DNA of 64,000 bases from Kribbella amoyensis (GTDB lineage Bacteria; Actinomycetota; Actinomycetes; Propionibacteriales; Kribbellaceae): NCBI RefSeq assembly GCF_007828865.1, contig NZ_VIVK01000001.1, positions 930,001 to 994,000 on the forward strand, given 5' to 3'. The notes beneath the pieces were generated by a model, which was not told the DNA's origin, did no database searches, and worked only from the letters and a program-made list of their open reading frames with translations. The translations under genes and the position numbers were made by a program. Shown piece by piece: positions 35,094-43,674 of this stretch; position 1 is the stretch's first letter; every line of letters starts with the position of its first letter.

Positions 35094-35582
35094 ATGGAGT
35101 TCGACGTCTTCATCGAGATCCCCAAGGGCACCCGCAACAAGTACGAGCTGGACCACAAGACCAATCGGCTCCGGCTGGACCGGACGCTGTTCACGGCCAC
35201 CCAGTATCCGTCCGACTACGGATTCATCGAGGAGACGCTCGGGCAGGACGGCGACCCGCTGGACGCCCTCGTCCTGCTCCCCGAACCGACCTTCCCGGGC
35301 TGCCTGATCCGCGCCCGGGCGATCGGGATGTTCCGGATGACCGACGAGAAGGGCCCGGACGACAAGGTCGTCTGCGTCCCGGCCGGTGACCCGCGGCAGG
35401 AGCACCTGCGCGACATCCACCACCTGCCGGAGTTCGACCGGCTGGAGATCCAGCACTTCTTCGAGGTCTACAAGGACCTCGAGCCGGGCAAGTCCGTCGA
35501 GGGTGCGACCTGGGTCGGCCGGACCGACGCCGAGGCCGAGATCACCGCCTCGTTCGAGCGGCTCAAGACCGACCACCACTGA
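35094..35582 (+). CDS. ppa: Inorganic pyrophosphatase (class A)
   Basis: A 162-residue soluble pyrophosphatase, which hydrolyses PPi and drives many synthetic reactions. Family marks: [41 protein letters not shown] with the catalytic DxxDxxD acids, [11 protein letters not shown], and [22 protein letters not shown] hexamer ends 7 nt before the ATG and no Shine-Dalgarno is visible, so it is probably leaderless. It is divergent from dacB and followed by strong hairpins. Confidence 0.97.
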   Translation: MEFDVFIEIPKGTRNKYELDHKTNRLRLDRTLFTATQYPSDYGFIEETLGQDGDPLDALVLLPEPTFPGCLIRARAIGMFRMTDEKGPDDKVVCVPAGDPRQEHLRDIHHLPEFDRLEIQHFFEVYKDLEPGKSVEGATWVGRTDAEAEITASFERLKTDHH

Positions 35583-35615
35583 CCGAAGGGTTGCAGCTTC
35601 CTGCAAGTCCTTCGG
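35583..35615 (+). terminator. ppa terminator hairpin 1
   Basis: Directly after the ppa stop: CCGAAGG-g-TTGCAG-CTTC-CTGCAA-gt-CCTTCGG, a 13-bp stem with one internal bulge and a CTTC tetraloop. Confidence 0.75.
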
Positions 35616-35620
35616 CCCCC

Positions 35621-35651
35621 GCCCTCCGCCCGGTACCACCCGGCGGAGGGC
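35621..35651. terminator. Bidirectional terminator between ppa and the NlpC/P60 gene
   Basis: A perfect 10-bp inverted repeat (GCCCTCCGCC, 35621-35630, with 35642-35651) around an 11-nt loop. It lies between convergent genes and could serve both. Confidence 0.7.
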
Positions 35652-35676
35652 GTACTGATTTCCGGGGCCCGGACGG

Positions 35677-37071
35677 TCAGGGCCGGCCGAAGAAGTCCGG
35701 CGTCTCCCAGTAGTAGACGCTGTCGATGGTGACCGGGCGGCCGGTGCGCGGCGCGTGCACCATCCGGCCGTCGCCGAGGTACAGCGCGACGTGGAAGATC
35801 GTGCCCGGGTCGCCGGCGGTCTCGGCCCAGAAGATCAGGTCACCCGGGCGCAGCTCGTCCTCGGAGATGTGCCGGACCTGCTCGTACTGCGCGACGCTGT
35901 AGTGCGGCAGCCGAACCCCGGCCTTCGCCCAGGCCTTCATCGTCAGGCCTGAGCAGTCCCACGAGTCCGGACCGGCCGCGGCCCACACGTACGGGTCGCC
36001 CAGCTGCGACAGCGCGAAGTCGAGTACCGCGGACACGCCGCCGCGCGTCGACGAACCACCGCCGCCGCCCGGCCGATGCGGCTTCGGCTTCTTCTTCTTG
36101 GGCGGCTTGGTCCCGGTCTGCTGGTTCTTCGCCGCTTCCTCGCGTCGTTCCCGCTCCTCGCGGGCCCGCTCGGCGGCGGCTTCGCGGGCGCGTTCGGCGG
36201 CCTCCCGGGCGGCGATCCGCTTGCGCAGTTCCTCCGCCTTCTTCTTCGCCAGGGCGGCGGCTCGCTGGCGCGCACGCTCCTCGAGTCCCCGCTGACGCTG
36301 CTCGGCCACCTGGTACGACGTGTTGCGCAACGCCGCCAGCTGGTTGATCTGGGTCTTGCGCTCGGCGCCGATCGCGGCCACGGCGGCGGCCTGGTTGGCC
36401 TGCGCCGCCTCGGCCGCGGCCTTCGCCTTGGCGGCCTCGTCGGCGGCCGCCTTCACCTTCACCACGGACTGGTCCGCCTGCGCCTTGAACGCATTGCTGA
36501 CCACCTGGGTCGCGGTGAAGCGCAGGTACGAGCCCTGCATCGCCTGGGACACCGACCGGGCCGCACCGGCCGAGTCGAGCACCTGCTGCGGGCCGTTCGC
36601 GGAGAACAGCGGCCCGAGCGTGGCCAGGTCACCACCGCCCTGGTACGACGCGGCCGCGAACCGGCCGATCTGGCGGCGCTGCTCGGCGAGCGTCACCGCC
36701 GCCTTCTGGGCCCGGGCGGCCGCGGCGGCCGCCTCGGTCTTTGCCTGCTGCAACCGGTACACCGCGCCGTTGTACCGCTCGGCCGCGATCCCGGCCGACC
36801 GGCCGAGCTGCTGGAGCCGGGTGTTGGCCGCGGCCAACCGGCCTTCGATCGCCGCCACCTGCGCTGCCTTGCCGGCGGCCGCCCGCTTCGCCGCGTCCAC
36901 CTGGGACTGCGAGGGGATGACCGGTGGCTTCGGATCGGCCTGGGCCGGAACAGTGATCAGGGCCGTAGAACCGGCCAGCGAGACGGCGAGCACACCGGAG
37001 AGCAGCGCTCTGCCGGTCTTCCCAGTGCTCACGTCCCGACTGCCGGACCGGGCCCCCGAGGGCGTCCGCAT
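35677..37071 (-). CDS. NlpC/P60 peptidoglycan endopeptidase (RipA-like)
   Basis: A 464-residue secreted wall hydrolase. A signal peptide (about residues 18-45, LSGVLAVSLAGSTALI ... AQA) is followed by a long Ala/Lys/Glu/Arg-rich coiled-coil region (about 55-310), a Lys/Pro/Gly linker, and a C-terminal NlpC/P60 domain. The catalytic Cys lies in SWDCSGLTMKAW, the His in IFHVALYLG; AVAQYEQ and PGDLIFW are usual. It cuts stem-peptide bonds, often the D-Glu-mDAP linkage, during cell separation, and the coiled coil probably autoinhibits it. A perfect 10-bp hairpin lies in its leader. It is the only such gene in the window. Confidence 0.92.
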   Translation of the reverse strand: MRTPSGARSGSRDVSTGKTGRALLSGVLAVSLAGSTALITVPAQADPKPPVIPSQSQVDAAKRAAAGKAAQVAAIEGRLAAANTRLQQLGRSAGIAAERYNGAVYRLQQAKTEAAAAAARAQKAAVTLAEQRRQIGRFAAASYQGGGDLATLGPLFSANGPQQVLDSAGAARSVSQAMQGSYLRFTATQVVSNAFKAQADQSVVKVKAAADEAAKAKAAAEAAQANQAAAVAAIGAERKTQINQLAALRNTSYQVAEQRQRGLEERARQRAAALAKKKAEELRKRIAAREAAERAREAAAERAREERERREEAAKNQQTGTKPPKKKKPKPHRPGGGGGSSTRGGVSAVLDFALSQLGDPYVWAAAGPDSWDCSGLTMKAWAKAGVRLPHYSVAQYEQVRHISEDELRPGDLIFWAETAGDPGTIFHVALYLGDGRMVHAPRTGRPVTIDSVYYWETPDFFGRP

Positions 37072-37092
37072 CGGGGTCCTTCCTTCCGCCGG

Positions 37093-37119
37093 TCACGAAT
37101 CCCTTCCCCGGATTCGTGA
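37093..37119 (-). promoter_or_regulatory. Leader hairpin of the NlpC/P60 gene
   Basis: A perfect 10-bp inverted repeat (TCACGAATCC/GGATTCGTGA, 37093-37102 with 37110-37119) with a 7-nt loop, ending 21 nt before the start codon, and a second small stem (GGTCC/GGACC, 37126-37139). It may control translation or stop upstream read-through. It does not match the ydaO (c-di-AMP) riboswitch pattern I know. Confidence 0.5.
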
Positions 37120-37227
37120 ACTTTTGGTCCCGGAGGACCTCATAGGTGACACTAGTTGCCTTCAGCCCCATTGGGAACACTGTTCACACGAATAACTTCA
37201 TTTCACCTGCGTGTCGGCTTGACAAAC

Positions 37228-37239
37228 TACAAGCTTGTA
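37228..37239. promoter_or_regulatory. Palindrome upstream of the NlpC/P60 gene
   Basis: A perfect 12-bp palindrome TACAAGCTTGTA in a locally AT-rich stretch, 157 bp before the NlpC/P60 start and 85 bp after the nuclease-fold gene. The position suits an operator or promoter element; the binding protein is unknown. Confidence 0.45.
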
Positions 37240-37323
37240 ATTCGCGCGCGTGAAAGTCGGGCGCACGAAAAACCGGCGCCGCCCCGGGGAAACGGGACGA
37301 CGCCGGTACGGGATCGGCGTGGG

Positions 37324-38139
37324 TCAGCGCAGCGTGTAGGTGGCCGTCACCGGCAGGTGGTCGGAGGCCAGGGTGGAGAGCACCTCGGCCGAGCGCGGCC
37401 GCAGCGTCGCCGAGTGCAGCAGGTAGTCGATCCGGGCGGTCGGGTTGCTCGCGGGGCTCGTGTAGCCCGGGCCGCCGACCTCGGTCCAGCTGTCCTGCCA
37501 GACCGCGGTCAGGATCTTGATCTCCGGCGTGGTCGGCACCGCGTTCAGGTCGCCCACGACCAGCGTCGGCTTCCGCGAGTCGCTCAGCAGGTCGACCACC
37601 TTGGTGGCCTGCTCCTGCCGCTCGGCGTTGTTGTTGTGGGTCAGGTGGGTGTTCGCGAACCGCAGTTCCTGGCCCCGGACCTTGATCGAGGCAACGGCCA
37701 GGCCGCGCTGCTCACCACCGGGGTAGAGCGGCAGCAGGGTGTTCTCGAACTCCCTGATCGGGAACCGGGACAGGATCGCGGTGCCGTACTGCCGGCGCGG
37801 CTCGCCCGCGGTGGCCGGCGGCAGGTCGAGGTTCGGCGCGTACCGGTAGTGCATGTCGAGCCGGCGGGCGAGCCAGGCGGCCTGGTCCACCCAGTTGCTG
37901 CGCTCACCCCAGTGCTTGTCCACCTCCTGCAGGCCGACCACGTCCGCGTCGGAGGACTCGATCACGGCGGCGATCCGCTCGAGGTCGAGGACGCCGTCGA
38001 CCCCGGCGCCGTGATGGATGTTGTAGGTGATGGCCTTGACGGTGGGGCCATGACCGGCGGGAGCCGCGGCGGCCGCGGTCGGAGCCAGCATCAGCAGGCC
38101 CGCGAAGGCGACCAGCAGGCGGCGGGGAAGTCTACGCAT
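37324..38139 (-). CDS. Secreted endonuclease/exonuclease/phosphatase-fold protein
   Basis: A 271-residue exported protein of the EEP superfamily. Signal peptide MRRLPRRLLVAFAGLLML to AAAAAP; then the fold's metal and catalytic motifs in order: ITYNIHHGAG, VGLQEVD (metal-binding Glu), ANTHLTHNN (His), VVGDLNAVP (Asp/Asn), and TLASDHLPVTA (His). Substrates in the family include DNA, sphingomyelin and phosphoinositides; the exported form suggests nutrient or signalling phosphodiesters. Start ATG 38139 has GGATGGAG before it; ATG 38148 is the in-frame alternative. Confidence 0.88.
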   Translation of the reverse strand: MRRLPRRLLVAFAGLLMLAPTAAAAAPAGHGPTVKAITYNIHHGAGVDGVLDLERIAAVIESSDADVVGLQEVDKHWGERSNWVDQAAWLARRLDMHYRYAPNLDLPPATAGEPRRQYGTAILSRFPIREFENTLLPLYPGGEQRGLAVASIKVRGQELRFANTHLTHNNNAERQEQATKVVDLLSDSRKPTLVVGDLNAVPTTPEIKILTAVWQDSWTEVGGPGYTSPASNPTARIDYLLHSATLRPRSAEVLSTLASDHLPVTATYTLR

Positions 38140-38206
38140 GGGCTCCATCCTGGCCCGATCACGGCGACCCCCGCACGACGTACGGGTGTCGCCGAAACCG
38201 CTGGTC

Positions 38207-39304
38207 CTAGCGCTGGACCGCGAGTCGCGCGACCGCGCCCTTGGCTCCGGAGGCCCAGCAGGCCGCCTTCGGACCGTGGCCCGCGCACTCGACGCTGTCG
38301 AAGCTGCCGTCGGAGAACTGGGTCCAGCTCCGGCCTCCGTCGACGCTGTAGTCGCTCCCCGACGGACCGACCGCGATCACGCTCGCCAGTGTCCCCGGGA
38401 CGAACGCCGAGCCGCTGCGGTACCCCTTCGGCGCCTTGTCGGCCGGGACCAGCTGCCAGGACCGGCCGCCGTCGTACGTGACCGACGCGGCCTTCACCGC
38501 CTCGGTCGGCTTCTCGAAGTCACCGCCGACCGCGACGCCGAACAGCGGCCCGCGGAACGCCAGGCTGAAGATCCCCGCCGCTGCCCCACTGGCCATCGGC
38601 GAGTCGGTCACCTTCCACGTCCGCCCACCGTCGATCGTCCGGAACACCCGCGGCCGGTCACCGCCACCGGTCGCGAACCATGCGGTCCGGCCGGGCCCGG
38701 CGACCAGGCAGGTCCCGCTCGCGGCGAAGGCGAACTCCCCCGGCAACGCGGCCGGCATCCCGGCCGACGGCTGGATCTGCCACGACTTGCCGCCGTCCGC
38801 GGTCGCCGCGATCCGGAACCTGCCGTCCACCGGGTCGCTCAGCGCGAGCCCGTGCCGCTGGTCGTTGAAGTCGAGGCAGTCGTAAAACGCGTTCGGGTCG
38901 GTGTTGCGGAACGACTCGGCCCAGCTCCTGCCGCCGTCGGTGGTCCGGTACACCCGCGAGTCCTCGCCCGGCCCGATCGCCAGGATCACCGCCCGCTGGG
39001 CATCGAACGCCTCCACGTCGCGGAACTGCAGCGCCTCCGCACCGGCCGGGCTGACGTTCTGCCAACTCGCCCCGCCGTCCACGGTCCGCAGTACCTGCCC
39101 GGCACTCCCCGCGACCCAGGCGACGTCCTTGCTCACCGCGGCGAGCCCGCGGAACTGGGAAGCACTCCCGGTGGGCTTGAGCTCCCACTGGTACGAAGGC
39201 TGGGGCCGGCCGGCGGCCGAGGGACCGGCAGCCTGGGCAGACGTCAACGGGGACAGGGCGATCAGGACTCCGGCCGCGAGGGCGGCGCTGCGCAGCGTCT
39301 TCAT
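38207..39304 (-). CDS. Secreted BNR/Asp-box beta-propeller protein
   Basis: A 365-residue exported protein with at least six Asp-box repeats of the DGGxSW type (VDGGASW, TDGGRSW, ADGGKSW, IDGGRTW, YDGGRSW, VDGGRSW), which mark the blades of a beta-propeller like the YCF48/HCF136 or sialidase-type folds. The signal peptide is MKTLRSAALAAGVLIAL to AQA. Annotators often call these oxidoreductases, without evidence. It may bind glycans or act as an assembly factor. ATG 39304 begins the signal peptide; the in-frame extension to 39367 is unlikely. Confidence 0.82.
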   Translation of the reverse strand: MKTLRSAALAAGVLIALSPLTSAQAAGPSAAGRPQPSYQWELKPTGSASQFRGLAAVSKDVAWVAGSAGQVLRTVDGGASWQNVSPAGAEALQFRDVEAFDAQRAVILAIGPGEDSRVYRTTDGGRSWAESFRNTDPNAFYDCLDFNDQRHGLALSDPVDGRFRIAATADGGKSWQIQPSAGMPAALPGEFAFAASGTCLVAGPGRTAWFATGGGDRPRVFRTIDGGRTWKVTDSPMASGAAAGIFSLAFRGPLFGVAVGGDFEKPTEAVKAASVTYDGGRSWQLVPADKAPKGYRSGSAFVPGTLASVIAVGPSGSDYSVDGGRSWTQFSDGSFDSVECAGHGPKAACWASGAKGAVARLAVQR

Positions 39305-39434
39305 GGGCGGCAACGTAGTACACCCGGCAGACCTTTCGACAGACGCTGCACGAGGTCTTGAACCCACCTCGTCCTGCTGTCACCCTGAGCCATCTCCCCG
39401 GCCGGGTGCGGGGGCCTTCGTGAAGGAGCCGGAG

Positions 39435-40313
39435 ATGGACGACTCCGTACTGACCTCGGTCCTGCTGCCGGTGGCGCTGGCGATCATCATGCTCGGGCTC
39501 GGCTTGTCCCTGACCGTCGCGGACTTCGCCCGGGTGCTGAAGATGCCGCGGGCCGTGCTGGTGGCGCTCGCGGTCCAGGTCGTGCTGCTGCCGGTGATCT
39601 GCTTCGGCCTGGTCAAGGCGTTCGGGCTGGCCCCGGCGCTCGCGGTCGGGATGATGCTGTTGGTCGCGTCACCGGGCGGCACCACCGCGAACCTGTTCAG
39701 CCATCTGGCCGGCGGCGACGTCGCGCTGAACGTGACGCTGACCGCGGTGAACTCCGTCCTCGCCGTCGTCACCCTGCCGATCGTGGTGAACCTGTCGCTC
39801 GCGCACTTCCTCGGCGACGGCCAGATCGGGCTGCAACCGGCCAAGATGCTGCAGGTGTTCGCGATCGTGCTCGTCCCGGTCGCGCTGGGGATGCTGCTGC
39901 GGTCCCGGCGGCCGGTGTTCGCCGAGCGGATGGCGCGGCCGGTCAAACTGGGCTCGATCGTCGTGCTCGCGCTGGTGATCTTCGCCGCCGTCTGGACCGA
40001 ACGCGACGACGTCCTCGGCTATCTCGCCGAGGTGGGCCTGATCGCCCTGCTGCTCAACGTCCTCAGCCTCGCCTTCGGGTACGTCGTGCCGCGGCTGACC
40101 GGTTTGCCGGACCGGCAGGCCGTCGCGTGCTCGATGGAGATCGGCATCCACAACGCCACCCTCGCCCTCACCATCGCGCTCAGCCCGGCCCTGCTCGGCA
40201 ACAGCGAGATGTCCATTCCGGTCGCGGTGTACGGCATCGTGATGTTCTTCCCGACCGGCCTGTTCGCGTACTGGCTGAGCCGGCGGCCGGCCCGGGTGGT
40301 CGCGCGAGGTTAG
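39435..40313 (+). CDS. Bile acid:sodium symporter (BASS) family transporter
   Basis: A 292-residue inner-membrane protein with nine or ten helices. Family marks are ALAIIMLGLGLSLTVADF at the start, LVASPGGTTANLFSHLAGGDVALNVTLTAVNS (in two parts, forming the Na-binding crossover) and EIGIHNATLALTIAL near the C end. It moves organic acids with Na+; the substrate is unknown. GAAGGAGCCGGAG precedes ATG 39435. It is divergent from the BNR gene and convergent with the SPFH gene, 10 bp apart. Confidence 0.9.
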   Translation: MDDSVLTSVLLPVALAIIMLGLGLSLTVADFARVLKMPRAVLVALAVQVVLLPVICFGLVKAFGLAPALAVGMMLLVASPGGTTANLFSHLAGGDVALNVTLTAVNSVLAVVTLPIVVNLSLAHFLGDGQIGLQPAKMLQVFAIVLVPVALGMLLRSRRPVFAERMARPVKLGSIVVLALVIFAAVWTERDDVLGYLAEVGLIALLLNVLSLAFGYVVPRLTGLPDRQAVACSMEIGIHNATLALTIALSPALLGNSEMSIPVAVYGIVMFFPTGLFAYWLSRRPARVVARG

Positions 40314-40323
40314 TTGCTCAGAG

Positions 40324-40893
40324 CTACTGATTTCGATCGGCGTCCTGACCGACCACGCGGAGCAGGTCCGACGACCAGCGGGTCTCGATGTCGGTCACCT
40401 CGATCTCCAGCACCTCGACCCCCCAGGCCGCGGTCACCTCGCTGATCCGGCCGGGCAGCACGTTCTCCGCCTCGGCCCGGGCGGCGAGCAGATCGGCCAG
40501 CGTCGTCTGCCCGACCTGCCGGGTGAGCGCGTCCTCCACCGTCGCGGCCGTCGTCCCGAACGGGTCGGACGAGCGGGCCGGGTCGGCGATCCGGCAGACC
40601 ACCGTGGCGATCAGGCGGACGGGGAGACCGTCCCGGCTCAGCGTCGACACCACCAGCGGCAGCCGCACCGGAAGCCGCGGGACCGTGGTCACCCTGTCGA
40701 TCCCCGGCACCCGGAAGACCAGACCGGGGCCCGCGACCCGGACCACCCGGCCGAACCGCCGAACCACGGCCTGCTGGTCGGCCGCGACACTGCGGACGCT
40801 CGCGAACAGGACCGCCACCACCCCGAGTCCGGCGACGACCAGCCAGAGCGCGGGCCCGGTCAGGCCCGTGTCGGTGATCGTCGACAGCGGCAC
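40324..40893 (-). CDS. Short SPFH/band-7 domain protein
   Basis: A 189-residue stomatin-like protein: one N-terminal membrane helix (about residues 13-32, ALWLVVAGLGVVAVLFA) then a band-7 domain (VRRFGRVVRVAGPGLVFRVPGIDRV, with LPLVVSTLSRDGLPV and ALTRQVGQTTLADLL). It lacks the long C-terminal helical region of the protein at 2198-3121 and no NfeD gene is near. It probably oligomerises at the inner membrane. GTG 40893 follows GAGGGAGG; longer in-frame versions include unlikely residues. Confidence 0.82.
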   Translation of the reverse strand: MPLSTITDTGLTGPALWLVVAGLGVVAVLFASVRSVAADQQAVVRRFGRVVRVAGPGLVFRVPGIDRVTTVPRLPVRLPLVVSTLSRDGLPVRLIATVVCRIADPARSSDPFGTTAATVEDALTRQVGQTTLADLLAARAEAENVLPGRISEVTAAWGVEVLEIEVTDIETRWSSDLLRVVGQDADRNQ

Positions 40894-41091
40894 GGGCGCC
40901 TCCCTCGGATCGCGTGGCTGGTGCGGCCGGTCGCCGATCCACCCCGTTGGGAGGGAGGCGGCCCGGGTCCCGGCCGCACAACCAGTGTTTCCCGGGCCGA
41001 GGTCGCGCGGTATGAGTGCTACCACCCACTTTTGCCCGGAACCGCCGGAGCCTCGTGGACAACCGGTACGGCGATGGGCCAGGCTGAAACG

Positions 41092-42057
41092 GTGAAGGCC
41101 GGGACTGGATTGCCGCTGTACTGGAGGGTCTGCCTGATCAACGGGGTGGTGTTCCTGCTGGGCACCGTCGCGTTGGCGTTGTCACCGGCAACGGTTTCGG
41201 CGCGGGTGCTGGTGTCCGAGGCGATCGTCCTGGTGTTCGGCCTGGCCATCATCGTGACGCTCAACTCGTTGCTGCTACGGAACTCGCTGGCCCCGCTGGA
41301 CAAGCTGATCCGGATGATGGAGAAGGTCGACCTGCAGCATCCGGGGCAGCGCATCCCGGAGCACGACAACGGCGCCGTCGGTCACCTGGTGAAGAGCTTC
41401 AACGAGATGCTGACCCGGCTGGAGACCGAGCGCCGGATGAGCAACGCCAAGGCGCTGGCCGCGCAGGAGGCCGAGCGGCACCGGATCGCGCAGGAGCTGC
41501 ACGACGAGATCGGCCAGAGCTTCACCGCGGTCCTGCTCGGCCTCAAGCAGGTCGCCGACCGGGCCTCGGCCGACGTCCTGCCGGAGGTCCAGCTGGTCCA
41601 GGAGCAGACCCGGGCCGGGCTGGAGGAGGTCCGGCAGGTGGCGCGCCGGCTCCGCCCCGGCGTACTGGAGGACCTCGGCCTGCACAACGCCCTGGTCGCG
41701 CTGAGCAACGACTTCGCCCCGGCCGGCCTGCGGATCCGCCGGACCTTCACCCCGGGCCTGCCCGAGCTCGACTCGGACGCCGAACTGGTCGTGTACCGGA
41801 TCGCGCAGGAGGCCCTCACCAACGTGGCCCGGCACGCCCAGGCCAACTCCGTCGAACTGTCCCTCACCCGGAAGGGGAACGACGTGGTGCTCTCGGTCAA
41901 GGACAACGGGCGCGGCCTGCGCGGTCAGCCCGAGGGCGCCGGTATCGGCGGGATGCGCGAGCGGGCGCTGATCGTCGGCGGTGACCTCGAACTGACGTCC
42001 GGGCCGACCGGCGGGACCGAGGTCCGGCTGACGCTGCCGACGGAGGGATCGCGGTGA
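41092..42057 (+). CDS. Sensor histidine kinase (HisKA_3 type)
   Basis: A 321-residue kinase. Two close membrane helices (about residues 10-32 and 38-60) are followed by a HAMP-like linker (RNSLAPLDKLIRMMEKVD), a dimerisation helix with the phospho-His in HRIAQELHDEIGQSF, and an HATPase module (ALTNVARHAQANSV, VKDNGRGL, GGMRERA). No periplasmic sensor domain exists, so it senses membrane or cytoplasmic signals. I chose GTG 41092 because CAGGCT (41080-41085) is 6 nt away with TGGACA 18 bp upstream; ATG 41074 is possible. It overlaps its response regulator by 4 bp. Confidence 0.88.
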   Translation: MKAGTGLPLYWRVCLINGVVFLLGTVALALSPATVSARVLVSEAIVLVFGLAIIVTLNSLLLRNSLAPLDKLIRMMEKVDLQHPGQRIPEHDNGAVGHLVKSFNEMLTRLETERRMSNAKALAAQEAERHRIAQELHDEIGQSFTAVLLGLKQVADRASADVLPEVQLVQEQTRAGLEEVRQVARRLRPGVLEDLGLHNALVALSNDFAPAGLRIRRTFTPGLPELDSDAELVVYRIAQEALTNVARHAQANSVELSLTRKGNDVVLSVKDNGRGLRGQPEGAGIGGMRERALIVGGDLELTSGPTGGTEVRLTLPTEGSR

Positions 42058-42698
42058 TCCGGATCCTGCTCGCCGACGACCACGCCCTGGTCCGCCGTGG
42101 CGTCCGGCTGATCCTGGACAGCGAACCCGGACTCACCGTCGTCGCCGAGGCGAGTGACGGCGCCGAGGCGGTCGAGCTGGCCCGGGAGACCGAGATCGAC
42201 CTGGCCGTGCTGGACGTGGCGATGCCGCGGATGACCGGCCTGCAGGCGGCCCGCGAACTGTCCCGGCGCCGCGATCCCCCGAAGATGCTGATGCTGTCGA
42301 TGTACGACAACGAGCAGTACTTCTTCGCCGCGTTGAAAGCCGGCGCCTCCGGGTACGTGCTCAAGTCGGTCGCCGACCAGGACCTGGTGGACGCCTGCCA
42401 CGCGGCCGCCCGCGGCGAGTCGTTCCTGTACCCCGGGGTGATGAGCGCGCTGGTCCGCGACTACCTGGACCGGGTCCGGCGCGGTGAGCGGGTCCCGGGT
42501 CAGGTGCTCACGCCGCGGGAGGACGAGGTGGTCAAGCTGATCGCCGAGGGCCACTCGTCCAAGGAGATCGCGGGCGCGCTCACCATCAGCCTGAAGACGG
42601 TCGAGCGGCACCGCGCGAACATCCTGCAGAAGCTGGGCATGCGCGACCGGACCGAGCTCACCCGGTACGCGATCCGGGCCGGCCTGATCGAGCCCTGA
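42054..42698 (+). CDS. NarL/FixJ-type response regulator
   Basis: A 214-residue regulator. The receiver holds the acidic pair DDHALVRRGVR, the phospho-acceptor Asp54 in LAVLDVAMPRM, a Ser in MLSMYD and Lys in YVLKS. The LuxR-type HTH at the C end reads LTPREDEVVKLIAEGHSSKEIAGALTISLKTVERHR. GTG 42054 overlaps the kinase stop by 4 bases, so it is the partner of that kinase. Targets are unknown. A tandem 28-bp duplication begins right after the stop. Confidence 0.93.
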   Translation: MIRILLADDHALVRRGVRLILDSEPGLTVVAEASDGAEAVELARETEIDLAVLDVAMPRMTGLQAARELSRRRDPPKMLMLSMYDNEQYFFAALKAGASGYVLKSVADQDLVDACHAAARGESFLYPGVMSALVRDYLDRVRRGERVPGQVLTPREDEVVKLIAEGHSSKEIAGALTISLKTVERHRANILQKLGMRDRTELTRYAIRAGLIEP

Positions 42699-42754
42699 CG
42701 GTCAGCCGGCCGGGTCGAGGGACTGGCGGTCAGCCGGCCGGGTCGAGGGACTGG
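42699..42754. repeat. 28-bp tandem duplication across the XRE gene 3' end
   Basis: Two identical 28-bp copies (42699-42726 and 42727-42754), with identity running on for 3 bp. The second copy encodes the last residues and the stop codon (42730-42732) of the XRE-family gene; the first repeats that end between the stops of the two convergent genes. Replication slippage would explain it. Confidence 0.85.
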
Positions 42755-43575
42755 CGGCCCAGGACCGCCAGCAGTTCGAGCCGCTCGGCACTCTCGGAGC
42801 CCGGGGTCGCGGTGAAGACGATGAGCCGCTGCTGCTGGTCGCGGTTGTCGATCACCTCGCAGTACAGCTCCAGCTCGCCCACCACCGGATGCCGGAAGTG
42901 CTTCGTCCGGTTGTGCGCGATGCCGACCTCGTGAGCGGCCCAGATCTCCGCGAACTCGGGGCTGAGCTGCTGCAACGTCCGGGCCATGGTGGCGGCGGCC
43001 GACTTCGGTCCGTCCACGGTGACGACCGACCGGAGCATCGAGGCGAGCAACCGGCTGTGCCGCGACAGCTCGGGTTCGCGGTAGAGCACGCGGGACTCCG
43101 GATCGGCGAACCAGCGGTAGATCTCGCTGCGCTCCGGACCGCGGAGGTTGGTCTGCTCACCGGCGAACGCGACATGGGCCGGGGTCTGCGCGAGCGTCTC
43201 GCCGAGCCGGTTCAGCAGCATCGCCGGGGTGTCGTGCAACCGGTCGAGGATCCGCAGCATGCCGGGATCGACGTGGTCGGGCCGCGTGGTCCGCGGTGGC
43301 GTCCCGTGCCCGGCGAGCAGGAAGAGGTGGTCGCGTTCCTCCAGGGTCAGCCGCAGCGCGCGGGCGATCGCGGCCAGCATCTCCACCGACGGCTGCGGGC
43401 CTCGGCCGCCTTCGAGCCGGCTGTAGTAGTCGGTGGACATGGCGGCGAGGGTGGCGACCTCCTCGCGCCGCAGGCCCGGCGTACGGCGTCGCCGGCCGCG
43501 CGGCAGCCCGACGTCCTCGGGTTGCAGTGCCTCCCGGCGCCGGCGCAGGAAGTCGGACAGATCGGCGTACTCCAT
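42730..43575 (-). CDS. XRE-family regulator with MmyB-like ligand domain
   Basis: A 281-residue regulator. The N-terminal HTH follows the actinobacterial form LSDFLRRRREALQPEDVGLP and RTPGLRREEVATLAAMSTDYYSRLEGGRGP; the rest is the MmyB-like domain (RTTRPDHVDPGMLRILDRLHDTPAMLLNRLGE, and YREPELSRHSRLLASMLRS), which may bind fatty acids or similar ligands. It is divergent from the SDR gene over 99 bp, and probably regulates it. Its last codons lie in a tandem duplication. Confidence 0.88.
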   Translation of the reverse strand: MEYADLSDFLRRRREALQPEDVGLPRGRRRRTPGLRREEVATLAAMSTDYYSRLEGGRGPQPSVEMLAAIARALRLTLEERDHLFLLAGHGTPPRTTRPDHVDPGMLRILDRLHDTPAMLLNRLGETLAQTPAHVAFAGEQTNLRGPERSEIYRWFADPESRVLYREPELSRHSRLLASMLRSVVTVDGPKSAAATMARTLQQLSPEFAEIWAAHEVGIAHNRTKHFRHPVVGELELYCEVIDNRDQQQRLIVFTATPGSESAERLELLAVLGRQSLDPAG

Positions 43576-43674
43576 GCCACCAGTGTCGCGAACCTCGGCG
43601 AGTCAACCACTGCCTGCCGAGCAGAGGCTGAGCCGAGCCTGGTTGCCGCCGGGCTCCGGTCACAGGCTGGAGCC

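Noticed and set aside
37081..37260. c-di-AMP (ydaO) riboswitch upstream of the NlpC/P60 gene
   Set aside because: Such switches precede related genes in actinobacteria, but the leader lacks the conserved blocks I know; only simple hairpins are seen.
40921..40979. 10-bp inverted repeat (GTGCGGCCGG/CCGGCCGCAC) before the sensor kinase
   Set aside because: Arms are pure GC-type sequence 39 nt apart; could be chance in this base composition.
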